This document shows positions 48,098 to 55,917 of a stretch of 64,000 nt of DNA, piece after piece. The notes under the pieces are model-generated. The model was not told the origin of the DNA. It saw nothing but the letters and a program-made list of their open reading frames with translations, and searched no databases. The stretch lies in assembly GCA_023404345.1 (NCBI GenBank), contig JAEYCB010000031.1:1-64000 (forward strand). The letters are read 5' to 3'. Each line of letters opens with the position of its first letter. Positions within the stretch are counted from its first letter, which is position 1. Both the position numbers and the translations under genes were made by a program. This stretch comes from Bacillota bacterium. GTDB taxonomy: Bacteria > Bacillota > Clostridia > Christensenellales > Aristaeellaceae.

Positions 48098-48376
48098 TCA
48101 GAGGTTTGGAGAGCCGCAGCTCTCCAAAGTGAAATCCGAATCCCCGGTACCTTCCCCCAATCTTCGATTGGGAGAAGGCATCCCGCGCGAGCGCGGGACA
48201 GGCTGCCCGCTTCCAGCGGGCGGCCTGCCTCGCTGACATGCGCGGTGGATTCGGAAGCCTTGCTTGCGCAAGGCTTCCTTACGCCGCTTCCCGCCCGGGA
48301 GCCCTCCGAAGGAGGGCGAGAAGGAAGCGGCGCCCCCCGTCGGAAAAGATCGGCGCCAGCCGAGCTTTTCCGACGC
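48098..48376 (-). repeat. Intergenic repeat element, copy 5 (long form with insertion)
   Basis: Reading leftward from the spoIVA stop: hairpin GTCGGAAAAGCTCGGC/GCCGATCTTTTCCGAC (about 48337-48374), GGAAGCGGCG pairs (48265-48330), AAGGAAGCCTTGC/GCAAGGCTTCC (about 48258-48284), and CCGAATCCACCGCGCATGTC (48238-48257). The GGATTCGGATTTCA and TTTGGAGAGC-x-GCTCTCCAAA blocks follow (48105-48145). Order and sequence match copy 2, except that about 90 bp of extra hairpins (about 48147-48237) sit between the GGATTCGG and GCATGTC blocks. Confidence 0.85.
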
Positions 48377-48378
48377 GC

Positions 48379-49860
48379 TCATAGCAGTATGCAGATCATC
48401 CCGCCATTCCCCTCGTTGATGATCTTGGAAAGCGTCTCCTGCACCTTCTCCTGCGCGTCGGCGGGCATGCGCATGAGCTTGTTGCTCAATCCCTCGCGCA
48501 CCAGCTCGTGCAGGCTCTTGCCGAAGAAATTGGTGTTCCAGATGCGCTGGGGATCGTTTTCAAACTCCTCCAGCAGGTAGCGCACCAATTCCTCGCTCTG
48601 CTTCTCAGTGCCCACCACGGGGCTGACCTCGGTTTCGATATCCACGCGGATGAGGTGCAGGGACGGCGCATTCGCCTTGAGCTTCACGCCAAAGCGGCTG
48701 CCCTGCTTGACGATCTCCGGTTCCTGCAATGTCAGCTCGTTCATCGTGGGCGTCACCAGGCCATAGCCCGTCTCCCGCACGCTCCTGAGCGCGTCGGCCA
48801 CGTGGTCGTATTCGGTCTTGGCGGCCACAAGCTCCTTCATAAGGCGCAAAAGATGCGCGTCGCCACGGATTTCCGTGCCGCATTCCTCTCCCAGCACGCG
48901 GTTGAACAGCCCTTCCTTGAGCGGCAGGGAAAACCTGACGCGCCCCTGCCCCAGATCGATTCCCTCGTTTTTGAGCCCCTCGGTGTAAGGCGACTGGGAA
49001 AACGCCTGTGAGAATACGGCATGGTCGCATACGCGGCTAAGGTTGGCCGCTCCGGCGCGTACACCCTCCAACACATGCGTAGCCAGCCAGTGCCCCTCAT
49101 CCAAAGCATTGAGCCAGTCAGGCACGCTGATTTGGATTTCACGCAGCGGGAACTGAAACAGCACCTGTTCAAACATGCCCAGAATGTCATCCACGTCCAT
49201 TTCCTTTACGTTCATGGCCAGCACGGGCACGCCATAGCGTTCAGCCAAACGGTCGCGCAGGCGCTGGCAGTCCGGCGTATCCGGCGAACGGGAGTTGAGC
49301 ACCGTGATAAACGGCTTGCCCAGTTGCTTTAATTCCTCTACCACGCGTTCTTCTGCTTCCACGTAGTTTTCACGCGGCAAGTCAGCCACAGTACCATCGG
49401 TGGTCACCACCAGGCCGATGGTGGCGTGCTCGGCGATCACCTTGCGCGTACCCGTCTCCGCCGCCTGCTCAAAGGGAATATCGTAGTCAAACCACGGGGT
49501 GTGAACCATACGTGCAGCCCCGTCCTCCTCGGTTCCCAACGCGCCTTCCACCAGATATCCCACGCTGTCTACCATGCGCACGCGCACGTTAGCCTGGTCC
49601 CCCAGCGTTACGGTCACCGCCTCGCCGGGCACAAACTTGGGCTGCGTGGTCATGATGGTGCGGCCGCTGCCGCTTTGGGGTAGCTCGTCCGAAAGGCGGT
49701 CGCGGCGCGGGCCAGGAGCCATGGCGGGCAGGACCAGCTTTTCCATCATGCGGGCAATCAGCGTACTTTTGCCTGTGCGCACCGGCCCCACCACGCCGAT
49801 GTATACGTCGCCATCAGTTCGCTCTGCAATATCGCGGTAAAGATCGAACGTTTTGTCCAT
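48379..49860 (-). CDS. spoIVA: Stage IV sporulation protein A (spore coat morphogenetic ATPase)
   Basis: A 493-residue protein, essentially the length of Bacillus SpoIVA (492). The N-terminal ATPase domain has Walker A GPVRTGKST (about residues 24-32) and MTTQPKFVPGEAV, and the sensor-like NSRSPDT lies further on. The C-terminus ends GNGGMICILL, the conserved anchor region. SpoIVA polymerises on the forespore surface as the coat basement layer. In other spore-formers it is made in the mother cell under sigma-E; a convincing sigma-E promoter was not resolved in the 132-bp upstream gap. It is strong evidence that the organism can sporulate. AAGGAGG precedes the ATG. Confidence 0.96.
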   Translation of the reverse strand: MDKTFDLYRDIAERTDGDVYIGVVGPVRTGKSTLIARMMEKLVLPAMAPGPRRDRLSDELPQSGSGRTIMTTQPKFVPGEAVTVTLGDQANVRVRMVDSVGYLVEGALGTEEDGAARMVHTPWFDYDIPFEQAAETGTRKVIAEHATIGLVVTTDGTVADLPRENYVEAEERVVEELKQLGKPFITVLNSRSPDTPDCQRLRDRLAERYGVPVLAMNVKEMDVDDILGMFEQVLFQFPLREIQISVPDWLNALDEGHWLATHVLEGVRAGAANLSRVCDHAVFSQAFSQSPYTEGLKNEGIDLGQGRVRFSLPLKEGLFNRVLGEECGTEIRGDAHLLRLMKELVAAKTEYDHVADALRSVRETGYGLVTPTMNELTLQEPEIVKQGSRFGVKLKANAPSLHLIRVDIETEVSPVVGTEKQSEELVRYLLEEFENDPQRIWNTNFFGKSLHELVREGLSNKLMRMPADAQEKVQETLSKIINEGNGGMICILL

Positions 49861-49992
49861 GCAAAAACCTCCTTGCGTTGCGCTTGCCAAACGATATGCA
49901 CCCCGCTGGCGCGGGAATGCAAAAAAGGAATGAAATTTTTGCCCGTTTGCGTTATACTAAAAGGCGACGGTGCGAAAGGAGGGGCTTTTGTC

Positions 49993-50352
49993 ATGGAAAT
50001 GCCAAGCGAGGTGGCCCGCGCCACAGACGCGCTGCTTCAGGCGCTTAGTGAAACGGAAGCCTTTCAAACCTGCGCGCGCTTGCGCGAGACAGTCATGGAA
50101 GATGAGGTCAGCCGCCGGCTGCTTCAGCGCTTTACGCGCGCGGAGGCGGCGCTGCGCATGGCGGCGGCCGCGGGCAGCGACCCGCACCCCGAAGACGCGC
50201 AGGAATTTGAGCGCTTAAGTGCCCTGCTCTACGAAAGCGACGAGGTATCTGCCTATTTGCTCGCCCGTATGAGCGCGCAACGCCTGGCTGCCGCCGTGAT
50301 GGAGCGTGTGGCACAGGCGGCGGACATCGGCGCGGATATCAGCGAAATGTAA
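49993..50352 (+). CDS. YlbF/YmcA-family protein
   Basis: A 119-residue helical protein (ARATDALLQALSETEAFQTC, then an acidic coil and Ala-rich helices) fitting the Com_YlbF family. In Bacillus, YlbF, YmcA and YaaT form the Y-complex that assists RNase Y in mRNA maturation and affects competence and sporulation. Which member this is cannot be told. GAAAGGAGG precedes the ATG and a TATACT -10-like hexamer lies at 49953-49958. It is followed by mltG after 13 bp. Confidence 0.75.
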   Translation: MEMPSEVARATDALLQALSETEAFQTCARLRETVMEDEVSRRLLQRFTRAEAALRMAAAAGSDPHPEDAQEFERLSALLYESDEVSAYLLARMSAQRLAAAVMERVAQAADIGADISEM

Positions 50353-50365
50353 AGGAGGCGGCGGT

Positions 50366-51556
50366 TTGCGAAGAAAGCGCGACCCCAACCGGGAATACGA
50401 TCACGAGTCTCTGCGCAATGAGCGCGAATACGGCTTTTACTGGTACAGTGGGCTTTGGAACATCCTCCGGCCTGTGTTGATTGTGCTCACGTCCCTGCTC
50501 ATTGTCTTTGGGCTGGCATCAGGCGTGTATGCGGCGGTGGACGAGCATTTTATCAGTCCCGTCGATCCCACAGACCCGCAGGAGTATGCCTTCTCTGTGG
50601 AAAGCGGCAACAGTCTCACCCGCGTGGCCAACAATCTGGAGGAGCAGGGCCTGATCAAAAACCGTACATTTTTCAAGTATTACTGCGACTTTGCCGGCCT
50701 AGGCCAGAAGATTCAGGCAGGCGATTACCTGATTAAAAAGAGCATGGACGTCTTTGAAATTGCGGACCTGCTCACTACCGGCGACGGAAATCCCATCACT
50801 ACCGATATTACCATCATCCCCGGCGACACAGTGGAGATGATTGCCGAAGCGCTCAAGAAGCAGGGCATTTTCGACGACACGACAGAGTTTTTGAACATCT
50901 GCAAGACCGGCGAGGGCGTCACGGACTATTACTTCATCGACGAGGAGCTCAAGACCGAAAACGTCGAAAGCCGCCGCTACCTGCTGGAAGGCTACCTCGC
51001 GCCCAACACCTATGAGATCTACACCGACGCAAGCGCGCTGGATATCATCAAAAAGCTGCTCTCCCAGACGGACAAGGTCTTTACTGCCGAATGGCAGGCC
51101 CGTGCCGAGAAAATCGGCATGACGATGGACGAGGTTATCACCCTCGCCTCCATGATTGAAAAAGAGGCCAAGAAGGCGGACTTTGCCAAGGTGAGCGCAG
51201 TGTTCCACAACCGGCTTGATCAGGGCATGATGCTCCAGAGCGACCCCACTGTGCACTACATAACGGGCGAACGGCGCATGGCACTTCGCCAAAGCGACCT
51301 GGCCGTAGATTCACCCTATAACACCTATAAGGTCAGCGGCCTGCCCGTAGGACCTATCTGCAATCCTTCGCCTGAGGCCATTAACGCGGCTCTGTACCCG
51401 GACGAAAGCTATGTGGCCGAAAAATACCTGTTCTTCTGCAGCAAGGACCCCAGCACCGGCGAACTGCACTTCAGCCGCACGCTGGAGGAGCACGAACGCG
51501 CTGTGGCGATCTACGCACCGCTGTGGAAGGCGTACGATGAGGAGCGGGGCATGTGA
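50366..51556 (+). CDS. mltG: Endolytic murein transglycosylase MltG
   Basis: A 396-residue YceG-family protein. A basic cytoplasmic N-tail precedes one transmembrane helix (about 33-55). A LysM-like segment (YAFSVESGNSLTRVANNLEEQ) follows, then the catalytic domain with ASMIEKEAKKADFAKVSAVFHNRL (catalytic Glu), LQSDPTVHY and GLPVGPICNPSPEAINAAL. It cuts nascent glycan strands and sets their length. The start is TTG at 50366 behind AAAGGAGG; no ATG fits. Its stop overlaps the start of the U32 gene. Confidence 0.93.
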   Translation: MRRKRDPNREYDHESLRNEREYGFYWYSGLWNILRPVLIVLTSLLIVFGLASGVYAAVDEHFISPVDPTDPQEYAFSVESGNSLTRVANNLEEQGLIKNRTFFKYYCDFAGLGQKIQAGDYLIKKSMDVFEIADLLTTGDGNPITTDITIIPGDTVEMIAEALKKQGIFDDTTEFLNICKTGEGVTDYYFIDEELKTENVESRRYLLEGYLAPNTYEIYTDASALDIIKKLLSQTDKVFTAEWQARAEKIGMTMDEVITLASMIEKEAKKADFAKVSAVFHNRLDQGMMLQSDPTVHYITGERRMALRQSDLAVDSPYNTYKVSGLPVGPICNPSPEAINAALYPDESYVAEKYLFFCSKDPSTGELHFSRTLEEHERAVAIYAPLWKAYDEERGM

Positions 51557-52800
51557 CCACACAAAGGATGGAGCTGCTGGCCCCCGCCGGGGGCATGGAG
51601 CAGCTAAAGGCCGCTCTGCGCTTTGGCGCGGATGCGGTATACGGCGGGCTTGCGCGGCATAGTCTGCGCGCTTTCGCCGGCAATTTTGACGAGCATACGT
51701 TGCCTGAGGCTGTGCGTCTGTGCCACGCGCAGGGCGCACGCTTCTATGCTGCCATCAATGCCCTGGCCACTGACTGTGAGTTGGAAGGCTTCGTATCTTC
51801 AGCCCAGCAGGCGCTGGATGCAGGCGTGGACGCGGCCATTGTGGCCGATATCGGCGTGGCCGCCACGCTTCGAAAGCGCGTGCCCGGCCTGCCCATTCAC
51901 CTGAGTACACAGCTGAGCGTATGCAACGCGGAGACGGCGCAGGCGCTACGCAACGTTACAGGCGCGCGGCGCGTGGTTCTGGCGCGCGAGATGCGTCTTG
52001 AAGACATCTTGACCATGCGCCGCGCGCTGCCTGAGGACATGGCGCTGGAAGCCTTTGTGCATGGGGCCATGTGCGTAGCCTACAGTGGGCGCTGCCTGCT
52101 TAGTGCGGCACTTACGGGCCGCAGCGCCAACCGCGGTGAATGCGCCCAGCCCTGCCGCTGGCGCTACCATCTGACGGAGGAGAAGCGTCCCGGCGAGTAC
52201 CTGCCCGTGTACGAGGACGGGCGGGGTACCTATCTGTATTCTGCGAGCGACCTGTGCATGATCGGCCATCTGGACCGTCTGCGGGACGCGGGGATTGCAA
52301 GCCTCAAAATCGAAGGCCGCATGAAAACCGCCTACTATGTCGCCACGGTGGTATCCGCCTACCGGCGTGCTCTGGACCTTTTGGAAATGCAAGGCGAAGA
52401 GGCGTACCACCAGGCCGTGCCAGATCTGCTGTTGGAGGTGGGCAAGGCCAGCCACCGGCAGCTCAGCACAGGCTTTTACTTCGGCCCGCCTGATCCACCC
52501 GGCGGCGCAGAGGGCTTTAGCCAGACCATGGAATACGTAGGCGACGTAGAAAAGGGCTCGCCCGACGGCAGCGAATGCCTCGTGCGCCTGAAAAATCGTT
52601 TTTATGTGGGAGATACACTGGAATTGCTCACCCCGCAGGGCCCGCGCGCCTTCACCGTTTCGCGCATGGCTTTGGCCGATACAGGTCAGAACGTAGAAAC
52701 CGCCTCTGTGGCGGGCACGCTTTTGCGCATGCCTATTCCTGGCGGGGCTGAAACTGGTGACCTGCTGCGCGGCCCCAACCGCAACCACCGGGCCGGCTGA
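51553..52800 (+). CDS. U32-family protein (TrhP/YrrN-YrrO-like)
   Basis: A 415-residue U32 protein. The N-terminal barrel begins MELLAPAGGMEQLKAALRFG. The family signature region is AYSGRCLLSAALTGRSANRG followed by ECAQPCRW, with Cys residues expected to bind an Fe-S cluster. LKIEGRMKTAYYVATVV follows, then a C-terminal beta domain. These proteins act in prephenate-dependent tRNA wobble-uridine hydroxylation (TrhP) or 23S rRNA hydroxylation (RlhA) rather than as proteases. Adjacency to mltG resembles the Bacillus yrr cluster and supports the tRNA role. GTG at 51553 is chosen for GAGGAG and the 4-bp overlap with mltG. Confidence 0.85.
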   Translation: MTTQRMELLAPAGGMEQLKAALRFGADAVYGGLARHSLRAFAGNFDEHTLPEAVRLCHAQGARFYAAINALATDCELEGFVSSAQQALDAGVDAAIVADIGVAATLRKRVPGLPIHLSTQLSVCNAETAQALRNVTGARRVVLAREMRLEDILTMRRALPEDMALEAFVHGAMCVAYSGRCLLSAALTGRSANRGECAQPCRWRYHLTEEKRPGEYLPVYEDGRGTYLYSASDLCMIGHLDRLRDAGIASLKIEGRMKTAYYVATVVSAYRRALDLLEMQGEEAYHQAVPDLLLEVGKASHRQLSTGFYFGPPDPPGGAEGFSQTMEYVGDVEKGSPDGSECLVRLKNRFYVGDTLELLTPQGPRAFTVSRMALADTGQNVETASVAGTLLRMPIPGGAETGDLLRGPNRNHRAG

Positions 52801-52859
52801 CGGACTTCTCTGTTTTGCGCAAAAATCCCATCTCCCCGGCGCTTTTTCGCCTGTGGCGC

Positions 52860-52888
52860 TTGTGCTTTGTGCAAGGATTTGCTATAAT
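52860..52888 (+). promoter_or_regulatory. Promoter of yajC
   Basis: TTGTGC (52860-52865), 17-bp spacer, and TATAAT (52883-52888) preceded by TGC (extended -10). The -35 is the same TTGTGC as at the topoisomerase promoter. Confidence 0.8.
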
Positions 52889-52924
52889 CATCCTTACCAC
52901 TGTTGGAAAGGGGTTTACCAAACG

Positions 52925-53323
52925 ATGAACGCACTGTCTGAAATGCTGATGGGTCTGACCGACGCCGCTACAGGCGCCGCCACCGCCACGGATGCGACCG
53001 CTGCCACCGCCACCGCTACAGCCGGTGTGGGCGAAATGCTGGGCATGATTCTGCCGCTGGTTTTGATGTTCGTGGTGTTCTACTTCCTGCTCATCCGTCC
53101 GCAGAAGAAGAAGGACAAGAAGGTCAAGGAAATGCTGGCCGCTCTGAAAAACGGCGATCGCGTATGCACCATTGGCGGCATCTACGGCACCATCACCTCG
53201 ATCAAGGATGATACCATCGAGCTTAGCGTGGGCCGCGACAATGTCAAGCTGGTCTTTGCCCGTTGGGCCATCCGCAACGTGGAGGAAGTCGCCATCGAAA
53301 ACGATAGCGAGGTTCTTAACTAA
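52925..53323 (+). CDS. yajC: YajC, preprotein translocase accessory subunit
   Basis: A 132-residue protein. An N-terminal Ala/Thr-rich segment (residues 17-38, low complexity) precedes one transmembrane helix (about 43-62, LGMILPLVLMFVVFYFLLI). The YajC core follows with RPQKKKDKKVKEMLAALKNG and IGGIYGTITSIKDDTIEL. YajC associates with SecDF-SecYEG. The low-complexity extension before the helix is longer than usual. GAAAGGGG is the likely ribosome binding site. Confidence 0.92.
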   Translation: MNALSEMLMGLTDAATGAATATDATAATATATAGVGEMLGMILPLVLMFVVFYFLLIRPQKKKDKKVKEMLAALKNGDRVCTIGGIYGTITSIKDDTIELSVGRDNVKLVFARWAIRNVEEVAIENDSEVLN

Positions 53324-53344
53324 CGTCGTTGCGCGTCATGAAGT

Positions 53345-53387
53345 CTCCCCCTGTTCGCATACACTGTACCAAAGCGAACAGAGGGAG
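53345..53387 (+). promoter_or_regulatory. Hairpin that can sequester the downstream ribosome binding site
   Basis: CTCCCCCTGTTCGC (53345-53358) pairs with GCGAACAGAGGGAG (53374-53387), 14 bp with one mismatch. The right arm contains the GAGGGAGG ribosome binding site of the next gene, and the TTTTTC run that follows also makes it terminator-like. It could lower expression of the downstream gene relative to yajC by termination, by masking, or by both. Confidence 0.65.
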
Positions 53388-53396
53388 GTTTTTCTT

Positions 53397-53813
53397 ATGC
53401 CTGCAACTTATGCCACCCCTGCCGCCGCCCGCACCACACGCAGGCGGTCGCGCCGCAGCCGCGCCCCGCGCCTCATGCGTGGCCTTCTGGCCGCCGTAGG
53501 CGTAACACTGGCGTGCGTACTGCTTTTTGCTCTGTTGATGCAGTGGCTTCGTCCCAGCGACACTGTTATCCGCGTGGTAAATCAACTGGTCAAGCTGGCC
53601 TCTATCTTCGTAGGCGTATGGGTCATGGTGGGGCGCGGCGGCGATCGTGGGCTCATGTGGGGCGCCTTGCTGGGCCTTATCTACATGGCGCTTGGCGTGG
53701 GTCTCTATGCGCTGCTCTCCGGCCAACAGCTGCCCTTCACCGCCTATCTGAGCGACCTGGCTATGGGCGTGGCCGGAGGTGGCATTGCCGGAGCCATTTT
53801 GTCCCGCAGCTGA
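53397..53813 (+). CDS. TIGR04086-family membrane protein
   Basis: A 138-residue membrane protein with a basic N-tail (RRRSRRSRAPR) and four predicted helices (about 28-48, 60-80, 85-105, 115-135). Size, topology and position after yajC fit the TIGR04086 family of spore-forming Clostridia and Bacilli, whose function is unknown. The ATG at 53397 has GAGGGAGG at good distance, inside the right arm of a hairpin. A strong terminator follows. Confidence 0.75.
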   Translation: MPATYATPAAARTTRRRSRRSRAPRLMRGLLAAVGVTLACVLLFALLMQWLRPSDTVIRVVNQLVKLASIFVGVWVMVGRGGDRGLMWGALLGLIYMALGVGLYALLSGQQLPFTAYLSDLAMGVAGGGIAGAILSRS

Positions 53814-53865
53814 CATACCCTATCCTGGCGCAGCGAGGCCTTGTTGTTTTCCTGTATGCAGCAAA

Positions 53866-53942
53866 AGCGCTGCGTCGCAGCGGGCATCCTCAGGTGCCCA
53901 ACCGCGACGCAGCGCTCATCATGCCTCAAGCGAGGCTTTTTT
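53866..53942 (+). terminator. Double hairpin and terminator after the yajC operon
   Basis: AGCGCTGCGTCGC (53866-53878) pairs perfectly with 53904-53916, with an inner GGGCA/TGCCC stem. A second hairpin GCCTC-AAGC-GAGGC (53923-53936) is followed by TTTTTT (53937-53942), which is the intrinsic terminator proper. Confidence 0.85.
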
Positions 53943-53990
53943 GCCGTCTCTGCGGCTCACATATATGCTTGCATACTGAACTCACCGGCT

Positions 53991-54260
53991 TTACGCACGG
54001 CCCAACCGGGGCGGCGCAATCAAGGTTGCCACGCGATAGGGCCGGCACGCCTGAACCAGCCGTTTTCCTGCGCTGAGGGTGCCTTTCAGCAACCGTTTTC
54101 CACGCCCCAGACGTTTTTGGGGATGACGGATTTTTACGTGCCACGGTGTGCGCGGCCAGCAAGTCTGCTCCTGATCTCCCGGCAAGGGAAACGCATCGTG
54201 CAGGTTGCCCTCCCGGTCTACCCGAAATCCCCAACCCATATATCCGCAAAATTTCTCCAT
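53991..54260 (-). CDS. Small basic protein of unknown function
   Basis: An 89-residue frame with a strong AAAGGAG seven bases before the ATG at 54260. It begins MEKFCGYMGWGFRVDREGN and continues with a very basic middle (KIRHPQKRLGRGKRLLKG) and no membrane helix. It lies 82 bp after the phospholipase D-like gene on the same strand. I do not recognise it. The ribosome binding site and protein-like start support a real gene, but it may be lineage-restricted. Confidence 0.55.
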   Translation of the reverse strand: MEKFCGYMGWGFRVDREGNLHDAFPLPGDQEQTCWPRTPWHVKIRHPQKRLGRGKRLLKGTLSAGKRLVQACRPYRVATLIAPPRLGRA

Positions 54261-54342
54261 GTTTTTTCTCCTTTCCAGCGGCTCACAGCCGCGCATTTCC
54301 TCCGCCTCGCATGGAGACAGATTTGCATCAAATTGTTGCATC

Positions 54343-55752
54343 TTACGCCATAAAGCGCACCAGCGAAATCAGCGGCGATGCTGCCAGAATCAGCAGGTTT
54401 TTGAGCCATGAGATCTCCAGTGCCTCGACCTCGCCCTGGCCATAGCTGCCATCCTGCTCCACTGGCAAGGCCATAGCGCGCATATCCAGCATATAGTCCT
54501 CCATCATGGCGTTAAGGGGCTCGCTTTTTACGGCCAGCATTACCTCGGTATCCGCATAGGCGCTGCGCATGTCAAAATTGAACGATCCGAACACGCTGAT
54601 ATCCCGGTCCACCAGCATCGCCTTGGTGTGCATGCTTCGCGGAGCCTGAAGTTCATAGTAGGAAAGCGGCATCTGCAACGCCATTCCACGGTGGAACACC
54701 CCGTCCGCTGAGGCCACGATGTTGTTGCCCCCGGCACGTGAGTTGGTCAGTACAACCATCTCCGACGGAGCCTCTGCCGCCGCCTGCAGACTGTCCCGCA
54801 TGGCTGTATCCATCACCAAATAAGGTGTCTGAATCCACACACGCTCATCGGCACGCGCCATCAGTGCCATAAGCGATGCCCACAGCGCCGGTTCTTTTAC
54901 GCTGCTGTTAATGGGGTTGGTTAAAAGGGCACAGCCTTCTACGGGTACGGTCAGGGCCTCCCAGTCAGCCGGAGCAATGGCACGAGCATATTGCGTCTCT
55001 GTCGTCTTCCAACGCTCTCGCAACTCGTCCGTCGTGCGCTCCACGCCTGCCCTGCGCCACACCGGAGCCTGCTCATAGGCGGGGGCGCAGCGTTCATCCC
55101 ACAGCCTGTCAAAATAGGCCGACAGCAGGCTTGCAGCACTGCCTTGCGCGGGTGTCTCACGCCACATCAGCACATCCAGATCATAGTTATAGGCCGGGTG
55201 TTCCTGGGGTGTCAAAAATTCGTCTGAGATGTTGCGCCCTCCCAGCACAAAAACCCGCCCATCCGCCATCACGTACTTTTCGTGATAGCGGGCGCTCAGG
55301 CCCCAGGGAGCCAGAAGGTTAACGGGATTATACAGTCGCACCTCAATGTTGGGGTGGGTACCCAGCGCGTAACCCAGGTTTCCGCCCAGAAAATTGAGCC
55401 TGCCTACCAATCCGTCCACCAGGATGCGCACCTTCACACCGCGGTCAGCCGCATCCAGAAGTGCCGCGGCTACTGTGTAGCCGCTCTCATCGTCAGCGTA
55501 AAGATAGCTGCCCACCACCAACGACGTTTCTGCGTTAGCAATCAAGTTAAGCCGTGCCTCCAACGCCTGCTCGCCAGTGGTCAGGATCGTGGCGCGATCG
55601 CCCTGAGCGCCATCCTCTACAGGCACAAAAGCTGCCTGAGCGCGCTCTGCGGCAGGAGGAAAGACGTATGGCAACACCGCCGCCAGCACATACGCACCAA
55701 GTAACACCCATAGCGCGGCCACCAGCTTTCCATGGCGCTTTTGCCTGTGCAT
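54343..55752 (-). CDS. Phospholipase D-like / cardiolipin synthase-like membrane protein
   Basis: A 469-residue protein. An N-terminal transmembrane helix (about 10-30) is followed by two HKD catalytic motifs: HEKYVMADGRVFVLGGRN (near residue 190) and HTKAMLVDRDISVFGSFN (near residue 390). The layout matches the PLD superfamily including cardiolipin synthases, though it has one rather than two N-terminal helices. Transfer of phosphatidyl groups at the membrane is likely; the acceptor is not predictable. ATG 55752 is preferred to the in-frame ATG 9 bp upstream because GAAGGGGG is correctly spaced for it. Confidence 0.85.
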   Translation of the reverse strand: MHRQKRHGKLVAALWVLLGAYVLAAVLPYVFPPAAERAQAAFVPVEDGAQGDRATILTTGEQALEARLNLIANAETSLVVGSYLYADDESGYTVAAALLDAADRGVKVRILVDGLVGRLNFLGGNLGYALGTHPNIEVRLYNPVNLLAPWGLSARYHEKYVMADGRVFVLGGRNISDEFLTPQEHPAYNYDLDVLMWRETPAQGSAASLLSAYFDRLWDERCAPAYEQAPVWRRAGVERTTDELRERWKTTETQYARAIAPADWEALTVPVEGCALLTNPINSSVKEPALWASLMALMARADERVWIQTPYLVMDTAMRDSLQAAAEAPSEMVVLTNSRAGGNNIVASADGVFHRGMALQMPLSYYELQAPRSMHTKAMLVDRDISVFGSFNFDMRSAYADTEVMLAVKSEPLNAMMEDYMLDMRAMALPVEQDGSYGQGEVEALEISWLKNLLILAASPLISLVRFMA

Positions 55753-55917
55753 GTCGCTCATCCCCCTTCCATCTCTATCATAGCAGGCAAAAATGAACAA
55801 ACCATCCGGGAAAGATGAACAAAGCGTAACCAATCTTTCTTCATATGAAAAAACGCCCTTCCTCCCCCCGCCCGGATGTGGTATGATAATGGAAGCACAC
55901 ACGTGGGAGGGGACGGC

